Shown here: positions 12,801 through 25,281 of the stretch, piece after piece
Numbering within the stretch: position 1 is the stretch's first letter
How the letters are laid out: every line of letters begins with the position of its first letter
Source of the DNA: Auanema rhodensis
Lineage: Eukaryota; Nematoda; Chromadorea; Rhabditida; Rhabditidae
Assembly: GCA_964057225.1 (NCBI GenBank)
Contig: OZ059896.1
Location: 21,634,501-21,698,500 of the forward strand
Reading direction: 5' to 3'
Length of the DNA stretch: 64,000 nt
Notes under the pieces: model-generated
Database searches by the model: none
The model's input: the letters and a program-made list of their open reading frames with translations, nothing else
What the model was told of the DNA's origin: nothing
Translations under genes and position numbers: made by a program

Positions 12801-15800
12801 TAATACAAAAATTAGTTATGATCGTTTGAAAAATGATGCATTAGTGTATGTTGAGTTTCCATGTACACTCAACATTGCTTCCAAAAACATTTTGACAAAA
12901 ATTTTTTCAAAAAATTTCAAAATAATTTAGCAAAAAGTAGATGTTTTTAGATTCCTTTTTTCAAGGCAAAGACGATGGACAATGTTATTCAACGAAAAAA
13001 TTAATTCTTCAGGGTGAAAATCGAGGATATAAGTGTGAACTTATATCAGTTGATATCTCGATGCATTTTTAAGCTAGCGCAAATCTGATAACACAGATCG
13101 ACGAAGCTTAAAAATCCGCATCGAATGCACTATACCACATTGAGAAACGCTTAATACAAAAATTAGTTATGATCGTTTGAAAATTGATGCCTTAGTGTAT
13201 GTTGAGTTTCCATGTACACTCAACATTGCTTCCAAAAACATTTTGACAACAATTTTTTCGAAAAATTTCAAAATAATTTAGCAAAAAGTAGATGTTTATA
13301 GATTCCATTTTTTCAAAGCAAAGACGATGGACAATGTTATTCAACGAAAAAATTAATTCTTCAGGGTGAAAATCGAGGATATAAGTGTGCACTTATATCA
13401 GTTGATATCTTGGTGCATTTTTAAGCTAGCGCAAATCTGATAACACAGATCGACGCAGCTTAAAAATCCGCATCGAATGCACTATACCACATTGAGAAAC
13501 GCTTAATACAAAAATGAGTTATGATCGTTTGAAAATTGATGCATTAGTGTATGTTGAGTTTCCATGTACACTCTACATTGCTTCCAAAAACATTTTGACA
13601 AAAATTTTTTCGAAAAGTTTCAAAATAATTTAGCAAAAAGTAGATGTTTTTAGATTCCTTTTTTCAAGGCAAAGACGATGGACAATGTTATTCAACGAAA
13701 AAATTAATTCTTCAGGGTGAAAATCGAGGATATAAGTGTGCACTTATATCAGTTGATATCTTGGTGCATTTTTAAGCTAGCGCAAATCTGATAACACAGA
13801 TCGACGCAGCTTAAAAATCCGCATCGAATGCACTATACCACATTGAGAAACGCTTAATACAAAAATGAGTTATGATCGTTTGAAAATTGATGCATTAGTG
13901 TATGTTGAGTTTCCATGTACACTCTACATTGCTTCCAAAAACATTTTGACAAAAATTTTTTCGAAAAGTTTCAAAATAATTTAGCAAAAAGTAGATGTTT
14001 TTAGATTCCTTTTTTCAAGGCAAAGACGATGGACAATGTTATTCAACGAAAAAATTAATTCTTCAGGGTGAAAATCGAGGATATAAGTGTGAACTTATAT
14101 CAGTTGATATCTCGATGCATTTTTAAGCTAGCGCAAATCTGATAACACAGATCGACGAAGCTTAAAAATCCGCATCGAATGCACTATACCACATTGAGAA
14201 ACGCTTAATACAAAAATTAGTTATGATCGTTTGAAAATTGATGCCTTAGTGTATGTTGAGTTTCCATGTACACTCAACATTGCTTCCAAAAACATTTTGA
14301 CAACAATTTTTTCGAAAAATTTCAAAATAATTTAGCAAAAAGTAGATGTTTATAGATTCCATTTTTTCAAAGCAAAGACGATGGACAATGTTATTCAACG
14401 AAAAAATTAATTCTTCAGGGTGAAAATCGAGGATATAAGTGTGCACTTATATCAGTTGATATCTTGGTGCATTTTTAAGCTAGCGCAAATCTGATAACAC
14501 AGATCGACGCAGCTTAAAAATCCGCATCGAATGCACTATACTACATTGAGAAACGCTTAATACAAAAATTAGTTATGATCGTTTGAAAAATGATGCCTTA
14601 GTGTATGTTGAGTTTCCATGTACACTCAACATTGCTTCCAAAAACATTTTGACAAAAATTTTTTCGATAAATTTCAAAATAATTTAGCAAAGAGTAGATG
14701 TTTTTAGATTCCTTTTTTTAAGGCAAAGACGATGGACAATGTTATTCAACGAAAAAATTAATTCTTCAGGGTGAAAATCGAGGATATAAGTGTGAACTTA
14801 TATCAGTTGATATCTCGGTGCATTTTTAAGCTAGCGCAAATCTGATAACACAGATCGACGCAGCTTAAAAATCCGCATCGAATGCACTATACTACATTAA
14901 GAAACGCTTAATACAAAAATTAGTTATGATCGTTTGAAAAATGATGCATTAGTGTATGTTGAGTTTCCATGTACACTCAACATTGCTTCCAAAAACATTT
15001 TGACAAAAATTTTTTCAAAAAATTTCAAAATAATTTAGCAAAAAGTAGATGTTTTTAGATTCCTTTTTTCAAGGCAAAGACGATGGACAATGTTATTCAA
15101 CGAAAAAATTAATTCTTCAGGGTGAAAATCGAGGATATAAGTGTGAACTTATATCAGTTGATATCTCGGTGCATTTTTAAGCTAGCGCAAATCTGATAAC
15201 ACAGATCGACGCAGCTTGAAAATCCGCATCGAATGCACTATACTACATTGAGAAACGCTTAATACAAAAATTAGTTATGATCGTTTGAAAAATGATGCAT
15301 TAGTGTATGTTGAGTTTCCATGTACACTCAACATTGCTTCCAAAAACATTTTGACAAAAATTTTTTCAAAAAATTTCAAAATAATTTAGCAAAAAGTAGA
15401 TGTTTTTAGATTCCTTTTTTCAAGGCAAAGACGATGGACAATGTTATTCAACGAAAAAATTAATTCTTCAGGGTGAAAATCGAGGATATAAGTGTGCACT
15501 TATATCAGTTGATATCTTGGTGCATTTTTAAGCTAGCGCAAATCTGATAACACAGATCGACGCAGCTTAAAAATCCGCATCGAATGCACTATACCACATT
15601 GAGAAACGCTTAATACAAAAATGAGTTATGATCGTTTGAAAATTGATGCATTAGTGTATGTTGAGTTTCCATGTACACTCTACATTGCTTCCAAAAACAT
15701 TTTGACAAAAATTTTTTCGAAAAGTTTCAAAATAATTTAGCAAAAAGTAGATGTTTTTAGATTCCTTTTTTCAAGGCAAAGACGATGGACAATGTTATTC

Positions 15801-15802
15801 AA
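9832..15802 (+). repeat. Second tetramer family (1405 bp), three copies plus extra monomers
   Basis: The unit order is J (GTGCAC, TACCACATTG, AAAAATGAGTT, ACTCTACATTG), K (352 bp, CTCGATG, GACGAAGC, TTTATAGATTCCA, CAAAGC), H (CGATAAATTTC, AAAGAGTAG) and L (CATTAAG, TTTTTTCAAAAAATT). Full units are 9832-11236, 11237-12641 and 13696-15100. Between and after them are 12642 (a separate type), 12993 (K), 13345 (J), 15101 (as 12642) and 15452 (J). Copies look nearly identical by eye. The doubled J at 13345 and 13696 is a sign of out-of-register exchange. Confidence 0.85.
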
Positions 15803-18610
15803 CGAAAAAATTAATTCTTCAGGGTGAAAATCGAGGATATAAGTGTGAACTTATATCAGTTGATATCTCGATGCATTTTTAAGCTAGCGCAAATCTGATA
15901 ACACAGATCGACGAAGCTTAAAAATCCGCATCGAATGCACTATACCACATTGAGAAACGCTTAATACAAAAATTAGTTATGATCGTTTGAAAATTGATGC
16001 ATTAGTGTATGTTGAGTTTCCATGTACACTCAACATTGCTTCCAAAAACATTTTGACAAAAATTTTTTCGAAAAATTTCAAAACAATTTAGCAAAAAGTA
16101 GATGTTTTTAGATTCCTTTTTTCAAGGCAAAGACGATGGACAATGTTATTCAACGAAAAAATTAATTCCTCAGGGTGAAAATCGAGGATATAAGTGTGAA
16201 CTTATATCAGTTGATATCTCGGTGCATTTTTAAGCTAGCGCAAATCTGATAACACAGATCGACGCAGCTTAAAAATCCGCATTGAATGCACTATACTACA
16301 TTAAGAAACGCTTAATACAAAAATTAGTTATGATCGTTTGAAAAATGATGCCTTAGTGTATGTTGAGTTTCCATGTACACTCAACATTGCTTCCAAAAAC
16401 ATTTTGACAACAATTTTTTCGAAAAATTTCAAAATAATTTAGCAAAAAGTAGATGTTTATAGATTCCTTTTTTCAAGGCAAAGACGATGGACAATGTTAT
16501 TCAACGAAAAAATTAATTCTTCAGGGTGAAAATCGAGGATATAAGTGTGCACTTATATCAGTTGATATCTTGGTGCATTTTTAAGCTAGCGCAAATCTGA
16601 TAACACAGATCGACGCAACTTAAAAATCCGCATCGAATGCACTATACTACATTGAGAAACGCTTAATACAAAAATTAGTTATGATCGTTTGAAAAATGAT
16701 GCCTTAGTGTATGTTGAGTTTCCATGTACACTCAACATTGCTTCCAAAAACATTTTGATAAAAATTTTTTCGATAAATTTCAAAATAATTTAGCAAAGAG
16801 TAGATGTTTTTAGATTCCTTTTTTTAAGGCAAAGACGATGGACAATGTTATTCAACGAAAAAATTAATTCTTCAGGGTGAAAATCGAGGATATAAGTGTG
16901 AACTTATATCAGTTGATATCTCGGTGCATTTTTAAGCTAGCGCAAATCTGATAACACAGATCGACGCAGCTTAAAAATCCGCATCGAATGCACTATACCA
17001 CATTGAGAAACGCTTAATACAAAAATGAGTTATGATCGTTTGAAAATTGATGCATTAGTGTATGTTGAGTTTCCATGTACACTCTACATTGCTTCCAAAA
17101 ACATTTTGACAAAAATTTTTTCGAAAAGTTTCAAAATAATTTAGCAAAAAGTAGATGTTTTTAGATTCCTTTTTTCAAGGCAAAGACGATGGACAATGTT
17201 ATTCAACGAAAAAATTAATTCTTCAGGGTGAAAATCGAGGATATAAGTGTGAACTTATATCAGTTGATATCTCGATGCATTTTTAAGCTAGCGCAAATCT
17301 GATAACACAGATCGACGCAGCTTAAAAATCCGCATCGAATGCACTATACCACATTGAGAAACGCTTAATACAAAAATTAGTTATGATCGTTTGAAAATTG
17401 ATGCATTAGTGTATGTTGAGTTTCCATGTACACTCAACATTGCTTCCAAAAACATTTTGACAAAAATTTTTTCGAAAAATTTCAAAACAATTTAGCAAAA
17501 AGTAGATGTTTTTAGATTCCTTTTTTCAAGGCAAAGACGATGGACAATGTTATTCAACGAAAAAATTAATTCCTCAGGGTGAAAATCGAGGATATAAGTG
17601 TGAACTTATATCAGTTGATATCTCGGTGCATTTTTAAGCTAGCGCAAATCTGATAACACAGATCGACGCAGCTTAAAAATCCGCATTGAATGCACTATAC
17701 TACATTGAGAAACGCTTAATACAAAAATTAGTTATGATCGTTTGAAAAATGATGCCTTAGTGTATGTTGAGTTTCCATGTACACTCAACATTGCTTCCAA
17801 AAACATTTTGACAACAATTTTTTCGAAAAATTTCAAAATAATTTAGCAAAAAGTAGATGTTTATAGATTCCTTTTTTCAAGGCAAAGACGATGGACAATG
17901 TTATTCAACGAAAAAATTAATTCTTCAGGGTGAAAATCGAGGATATAAGTGTGCACTTATATCAGTTGATATCTTGGTGCATTTTTAAGCTAGCGCAAAT
18001 TTGATAACACAGATCGACGCAACTTAAAAATCCGCATCGAATGCACTATACTACATTGAGAAACGCTTAATACAAAAATTAGTTATGATCGTTTGAAAAA
18101 TGATGCCTTAGTGTATGTTGAGTTTCCATGTACACTCAACATTGCTTCCAAAAACATTTTGATAAAAATTTTTTCGATAAATTTCAAAATAATTTAGCAA
18201 AGAGTAGATGTTTTTAGATTCCTTTTTTTAAGGCAAAGACGATGGACAATGTTATTCAACGAAAAAATTAATTCTTCAGGGTGAAAATCGAGGATATAAG
18301 TGTGAACTTATATCAGTTGATATCTCGGTGCATTTTTAAGCTAGCGCAAATCTGATAACACAGATCGACGCAGCTTACAAATCCGCATCGAATGCACTAT
18401 ACTACATTGAGAAACGCTTAATACAAAAATTAGTTATGATCGTTTGAAAAATGATGCATTAGTGTATGTTGAGTTTCCATGTACACTCAACATTGCTTCC
18501 AAAAACATTTTGACAAAAATTTTTTCGAAAAATTTCAAAATAATTTAGCAAAAAGTAGATGTTTTTAGATTCCTTTTTTCAAGGCAAAGACGATGGACAA
18601 TGTTATTCAA
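15803..18610 (+). repeat. Third tetramer pair (1404 bp)
   Basis: The units 15803-17206 and 17207-18610 share the order: a CTCGATG monomer with AAAACAATTT; a CCTCAGG monomer with CCGCATTGAATG and TTTATAGATTCC; a GCAACTTAAAA monomer with GATAAAAATT and CGATAAATTTC. The fourth monomers differ: that at 16856 is an L-type 5' part joined to a J-type 3' part, and that at 18260 has CTTACAAATCC. Confidence 0.75.
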
Positions 18611-21600
18611 CGAAAAAAATTAATTCTTCAGGGTGAAAATCGAGGATATAAGTGTGAACTTATATCAGTTGATATCTCGGTGCATTTTTAAGCTAGCGCA
18701 AATCTCATAACACAGATCGACGCAGCTTGAAAATCCGCATCGAATGCACTATACTACATTGAGAAACGCTTAATACAAAAATTAGTTATGATCGTTTGAA
18801 AAATGATGCATTAGTGTATGTTGAGTTTCCATGTACACTCAACATTGCTTCCAAAAACATTTTGACAAAAATTTTTTCAAAAAATTTCAAAATAATTTAG
18901 CAAAAAGTAGATGTTTTTAGATTCCTTTTTTCAAGGCAAAGACGATGGACAATGTTATTCAACGAAAAAATTAATTCTTCAGGGTGAAAATCGAGGATAT
19001 AAGTGTGCACTTATATCAGTTGATATCTTGGTGCATTTTTAAGCTAGCGCAAATCTGATAACACAGATCGACGCATCTTAAAAATCCGCATCGAATCCAC
19101 TATACTACATTGAGAAACGCTTAATACAAAAATTAGTTATGATCGTTTGAAAATTGATGCATTAGTGTATGTTGAGTTTCCATGTACACTCAACATTGCT
19201 TCCAAAAACATTTTGACAAAAATTTTTTCGAAAAATTTCAAAACAATTTAGCAAAAAGTAGATGTTTTTAGATTTCTTTTTTCAAGGCAAAGACGATGGA
19301 CAATGTTATTCAACGAAAAAATTAATTCTTCAGGGTGAAAATCGAGGATATAACTGTGAACTTATATCAGTTGATATCTCGGTGCATTTTTAAGCTAGCG
19401 CAAATCTGATAACACAGATCGACGCAGCTTAAAAATCCGCATCGAATGCACTATACTACATTGAGAAACGCTTAATACAAAAATTAGTTATGATCGTTTG
19501 AAAAATGATGCCTTAGTGTATGTTGAGTTTCCATGTACACTCAACATTGCTTCCAAAAACATTTTGACAACAATTTTTTCGAAAAATTTCAAAATAATTT
19601 AGCAAAAAGTAGATGTTTATAGATTCCTTTTTTCAAGGCAAAGACGATGGACAATGTTATTCAACGAAAAAATTAATTCTTCAGGGTGAAAATCGAGGAT
19701 ATAAGTGTGCACTTATATCAGTTGATATCTTGGTGCATTTTTAAGCTAGCGTAAATCTGATAACACAGATCGACGCAGCTTAAAAATCCGCATCGAATGC
19801 ACTATACTACATTGAGAAACGCTTAATACAAAAATAAGTTATGATCGTTTGAAAAATGATGCCTTAGTGTATGTTGAGTTTCCATATACACTCAACATTG
19901 CTTCCAAAAACATTTTGACAAAAATTTTTTCGATAAATTTCAAAATAATTTAGCGAAGAGTAGATGTTTTTAGATTCCTTTTTTTAAGGCAAAGACGATG
20001 GACAATGTTATTCAACGAAAAAATTAATTCTTCAGGGTGAAAATCGAGGATATAAGTGTGAACTTATATCAGTTGATATCTCGGTGCATTTTTAAGCTAG
20101 CGCAAATCTGATAACACAGATCGACGCAGCCTAAAAATCCGCATCGAATGCACTATACTACATTGAGAAACGCTTAATACAAAAATTAGTTATGATCGTT
20201 TGAAAAATGATGCATTAGTGTATGTTGAGTTTCCATGTACACTCAACATTGCTTCCAAAAACATTTTGACAACAATTTTTTCGAAAAATTTCAAAATAAT
20301 TTAGCAAAAAGTAGATGTTTATAGATTCCTTTTTTCAAGGCAAAGACGATGGACAATGTTATTCAACGAAAAAATTAATTCTTCAGGGTGAAAATCGAGG
20401 ATATAAGTGTGCACTTATATCAGTTGATATCTTGGTGCATTTTTAAGCTAGCGTAAATCTGATAACACAGATCGACGCAGCTTAAAAATCCGCATCGAAT
20501 GCACTATACTACATTGAGAAACGCTTAATACAAAAATAAGTTATGATCGTTTGAAAAATGATGCCTTAGTGTATGTTGAGTTTCCATGTACACTCAACAT
20601 TGCTTCCAAAAACATTTTGACAAAAATTTTTTCGATAAATTTCAAAATAATTTAGCGAAGAGTAGATGTTTTTAGATTCCTTTTTTTAAGGCAAAGACGA
20701 TGGACAATGTTATTCAACGAAAAAATTAATTCTTCAGGGTGAAAATCGAGGATATAAGTGTGAACTTATATCAGTTGATATCTCGGTGCATTTTTAAGCT
20801 AGCGCAAATCTGATAACACAGATCGACGCAGCCTAAAAATCCGCATCGAATGCACTATACTACATTGAGAAACGCTTAATACAAAAATTAGTTATGATCG
20901 TTTGAAAAATGATGCATTAGTGTATGTTGAGTTTCCATGTACACTCAACATTGCTTCCAAAAACATTTTGACAAAAATTTTTTCGAAAAATTTCAAAACA
21001 ATTTAGCAAAAAGTAGATGTTTTTAGATTCCTTTTTTCAAGGCAAAGACGATGGACAATGTTATTCAACGAAAAAATTAATTCCTCAGGGTGAAAATCGA
21101 GGATATAAGTGTGAACTTATATCAGTTGATATCTCGGTGCATTTTTAAGCTAGCGCAAATCTGATAACACAGATCGACGCAGCTTAAAAATCCGCATTGA
21201 ATGCACTATACTACATTGAGAAACGCTTAATACAAAAATTAGTTATGATCGTTTGAAAAATGATGCCTTAGTGTATGTTGAGTTTCCATGTACACTCAAC
21301 ATTGCTTCCAAAAACATTTTGACAACAATTTTTTCGAAAAATTTCAAAATAATTTAGCAAAAAGTAGATGTTTTTAGATTCCTTTTTTCAAGGCAAAGAC
21401 GATGGACAATGTTATTCAACGAAAAAATTAATTCTTCAGGGTGAAAATCGAGGATATAAGTGTGAACTTATATCAGTTGATATCTCGGTGCATTTTTAAG
21501 CTAGCGCAAATCTGATAACACAGATCGACGCAGCCTAAAAATCCGCATCGAATGCACTATACTACATTGAGAAACGCTTAATACAAAAATTAGTTATGAT

Positions 21601-21770
21601 CGTTTGAAAAATGATGCATTAGTGTATGTTGAGTTTCCATGTACACTCAACATTGCTTCCAAAAACATTTTGACAAAAATTTTTTCGAAAAATTTCAAAA
21701 CAATTTAGCAAAAAGTAGATGTTTTTAGATTCCTTTTTTCAAGGCAAAGACGATGGACAATGTTATTCAA
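18611..21770 (+). repeat. Dimer-rearranged stretch
   Basis: Nine monomers. It starts with a 352-bp monomer with seven A's (CGAAAAAAATTAATTC). A dimer (GCGTAAATCTG with AAATAAGTT, then GCAGCCTAAAA) occurs at 19665-20366 and 20367-21068. A second dimer (GCAGCCTAAAA, then CCGCATTGAATG) occurs at 20718-21419 and 21420-22121. The monomers at 20016 and 21069 are hybrids marking the exchange points. Confidence 0.75.
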
Positions 21771-24700
21771 CGAAAAAATTAATTCCTCAGGGTGAAAATC
21801 GAGGATATAAGTGTGAACTTATATCAGTTGATATCTCGGTGCATTTTTAAGCTAGCGCAAATCTGATAACACAGATCGACGCAGCTTAAAAATCCGCATT
21901 GAATGCACTATACTACATTGAGAAACGCTTAATACAAAAATTAGTTATGATCGTTTGAAAAATGATGCCTTAGTGTATGTTGAGTTTCCATGTACACTCA
22001 ACATTGCTTCCAAAAACATTTTGACAACAATTTTTTCGAAAAATTTCAAAATAATTTAGCAAAAAGTAGATGTTTATAGATTCCTTTTTTCAAGGCAAAG
22101 ACGATGGACAATGTTATTCAACGAAAAAATTAATTCTTCAGGGTGAAAATCGAGGATATAAGTGTGCACTTATATCAGTTGATATCTTGGTGCATTTTTA
22201 AGCTAGCGCAAATTTGATAACACAGATCGACGCAACTTAAAAATCCGCATCGAATGCACTATACTACATTGAGAAACGCTTAATACAAAAATTAGTTATG
22301 ATCGTTTGAAAAATGATGCCTTAGTGTATGTTGAGTTTCCATGTACACTCAACATTGCTTCCAAAAACATTTTGATAAAAATTTTTTCGATAAATTTCAA
22401 AATAATTTAGCAAAGAGTAGATGTTTTTAGATTCCTTTTTTTAAGGCAAAGACGATGGACAATGTTATTCAACGAAAAAATTAATTCTTCAGGGTGAAAA
22501 TCGAGGATATAAGTGTGAACTTATATCAGTTGATATCTCGGTGCATTTTTAAGCTAGCGCAAATCTGATAACACAGATCGACGCAGCTTACAAATCCGCA
22601 TCGAATGCACTATACTACATTGAGAAACGCTTAATACAAAAATTAGTTATGATCGTTTGAAAAATGATGCATTAGTGTATGTTGAGTTTCCATGTACACT
22701 CAACATTGCTTCCAAAAACATTTTGACAAAAATTTTTTCGAAAAATTTCAAAATAATTTAGCAAAAAGTAGATGTTTTTAGATTCCTTTTTTCAAGGCAA
22801 AGACGATGGACATTGTTATTCAACGAAAAAAATTAATTCTTCAGGGTGAAAATCGAGGATATAAGTGTGAACTTATATCAGTTGATATCTCGGTGCATTT
22901 TTAAGCTAGCGCAAATCTCATAACACAGATCGACGCAGCTTGAAAATCCGCATCGAATGCACTATACTACATTGAGAAACGCTTAATACAAAAATTAGTT
23001 ATGATCGTTTGAAAAATGATGCATTAGTGTATGTTGAGTTTCCATGTACACTCAACATTGCTTCCAAAAACATTTTGACAAAAATTTTTTCAAAAAATTT
23101 CAAAATAATTTAGCAAAAAGTAGATGTTTTTAGATTCCTTTTTTCAAGGCAAAGACGATGGACAATGTTATTCAACGAAAAAATTAATTCTTCAGGGTGA
23201 AAATCGAGGATATAAGTGTGCACTTATATCAGTTGATATCTCGGTGCATTTTTAAGCTAGCGCAAATCTCATAACACAGATCGACGCAGCTTGAAAATCC
23301 GCATCGAATGCACTATACTACATTGAGAAACGCTTAATACAAAAATTAGTTATGATCGTTTGAAAAATGATGCATTAGTGTATGTTGAGTTTCCATGTAC
23401 ACTCAACATTGCTTCCAAAAACATTTTGACAAAAATTTTTTCAAAAAATTTCAAAATAATTTAGCAAAAAGTAGATGTTTTTAGATTCCTTTTTTCAAGG
23501 CAAAGACGATGGACAATGTTATTCAACGAAAAAATTAATTCTTCAGGGTGAAAATCGAGGATATAAGTGTGCACTTATATCAGTTGATATCTTGGTGCAT
23601 TTTTAAGCTAGCGCAAATCTGATAACACAGATCGACGCATCTTAAAAATCCGCATCGAATCCACTATACTACATTGAGAAACGCTTAATACAAAAATTAG
23701 TTATGATCGTTTGAAAATTGATGCATTAGTGTATGTTGAGTTTCCATGTACACTCAACATTGCTTCCAAAAACATTTTGACAAAAATTTTTTCGAAAAAT
23801 TTCAAAACAATTTAGCAAAAAGTAGATGTTTTTAGATTTCTTTTTTCAAGGCAAAGACGATGGACAATGTTATTCAACGAAAAAATTAATTCTTCAGGGT
23901 GAAAATCGAGGATATAACTGTGAACTTATATCAGTTGATATCTCGGTGCATTTTTAAGCTAGCGCAAATCTGATAACACAGATCGACGCAGCTTAAAAAT
24001 CCGCATCGAATGCACTATACTACATTGAGAAACGCTTAATACAAAAATTAGTTATGATCGTTTGAAAAATGATGCCTTAGTGTATGTTGAGTTTCCATGT
24101 ACACTCAACATTGCTTCCAAAAACATTTTGACAACAATTTTTTCGAAAAATTTCAAAATAATTTAGCAAAAAGTAGATGTTTATAGATTCCTTTTTTCAA
24201 GGCAAAGACGATGGACAATGTTATTCAACGAAAAAATTAATTCTTCAGGGTGAAAATCGAGGATATAAGTGTGCACTTATATCAGTTGATATCTTGGTGC
24301 ATTTTTAAGCTAGCGTAAATCTGATAACACAGATCGACGCAGCTTAAAAATCCGCATCGAATGCACTATACTACATTGAGAAACGCTTAATACAAAAATA
24401 AGTTATGATCGTTTGAAAAATGATGCCTTAGTGTATGTTGAGTTTCCATGTACACTCAACATTGCTTCCAAAAACATTTTGACAAAAATTTTTTCGATAA
24501 ATTTCAAAATAATTTAGCGAAGAGTAGATGTTTTTAGATTCCTTTTTTTAAGGCAAAGACGATGGACAATGTTATTCAACGAAAAAATTAATTCTTCAGG
24601 GTGAAAATCGAGGATATAAGTGTGAACTTATATCAGTTGATATCTCGGTGCATTTTTAAGCTAGCGCAAATCTGATAACACAGATCGACGCAGCCTAAAA

Positions 24701-25281
24701 ATCCGCATCGAATGCACTATACTACATTGAGAAACGCTTAATACAAAAATTAGTTATGATCGTTTGAAAAATGATGCATTAGTGTATGTTGAGTTTCCAT
24801 GTACACTCAACATTGCTTCCAAAAACATTTTGACAAAAATTTTTTCGAAAAATTTCAAAATAATTTAGCAAAAAGTAGATGTTTTTAGATTCCTCTTTTC
24901 AAGGCAAAGACGATGGACAATGTTATTCAACGAAAAAATTAATTCTTCAGGGTGAAAATCGAGGATATAAGTGTGAACTTATATCAGTTGATATCTCGGT
25001 GCATTTTCAAGCTAGCGCAAATCTGATAACACAGATCGACGCAGCTTAAAAATCCGCATCGAATGCACTATACTACTTTGAGAAACGCTTAATACAAAAA
25101 TTAGTTATGATCGTTTGAAAATTGATGCATTAGTGTATGTTGAGTTTCCATGTACACTCAACATTGCTTCCAAAAACATTTTGACAAAAATTTTTTCGAA
25201 AAATTTCAAAACAATTTAGCAAAAAGTAGATGTTTTTAGATTCCTTTTTTCAAGGCAAAGACGATGGACAATGTTATTCAA
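21771..25281 (+). repeat. 10-monomer version of the junction-side HOR
   Basis: Monomer order by marker: CCGCATTGAATG (21771), GCAACTTAAAA (22122), CTTACAAATCC (22473), seven-A 352-bp monomer (22824), a hybrid (23176), GCATCTTAAAA with GAATCCAC (23527), ATAACTGTG (23878), GCGTAAATC (24229), GCAGCCTAAAA (24580), TTTTCAAGCT with CTACTTTG (24931). Total length is 3511 bp. The same markers reappear in the same relative order in the next three units, with losses. Confidence 0.8.

Noticed and set aside
6870-14446. Six near-identical 66-codon minus-strand open frames (6870-7070, 8275-8475, 10382-10582, 11787-11987, 13192-13392, 14246-14446)
   Set aside because: They lie at the same place in 352-bp satellite monomers, where one inserted base removes a stop. 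The other monomers lack the frame, and there is no codon structure or start context. They are satellite sequence, not genes.
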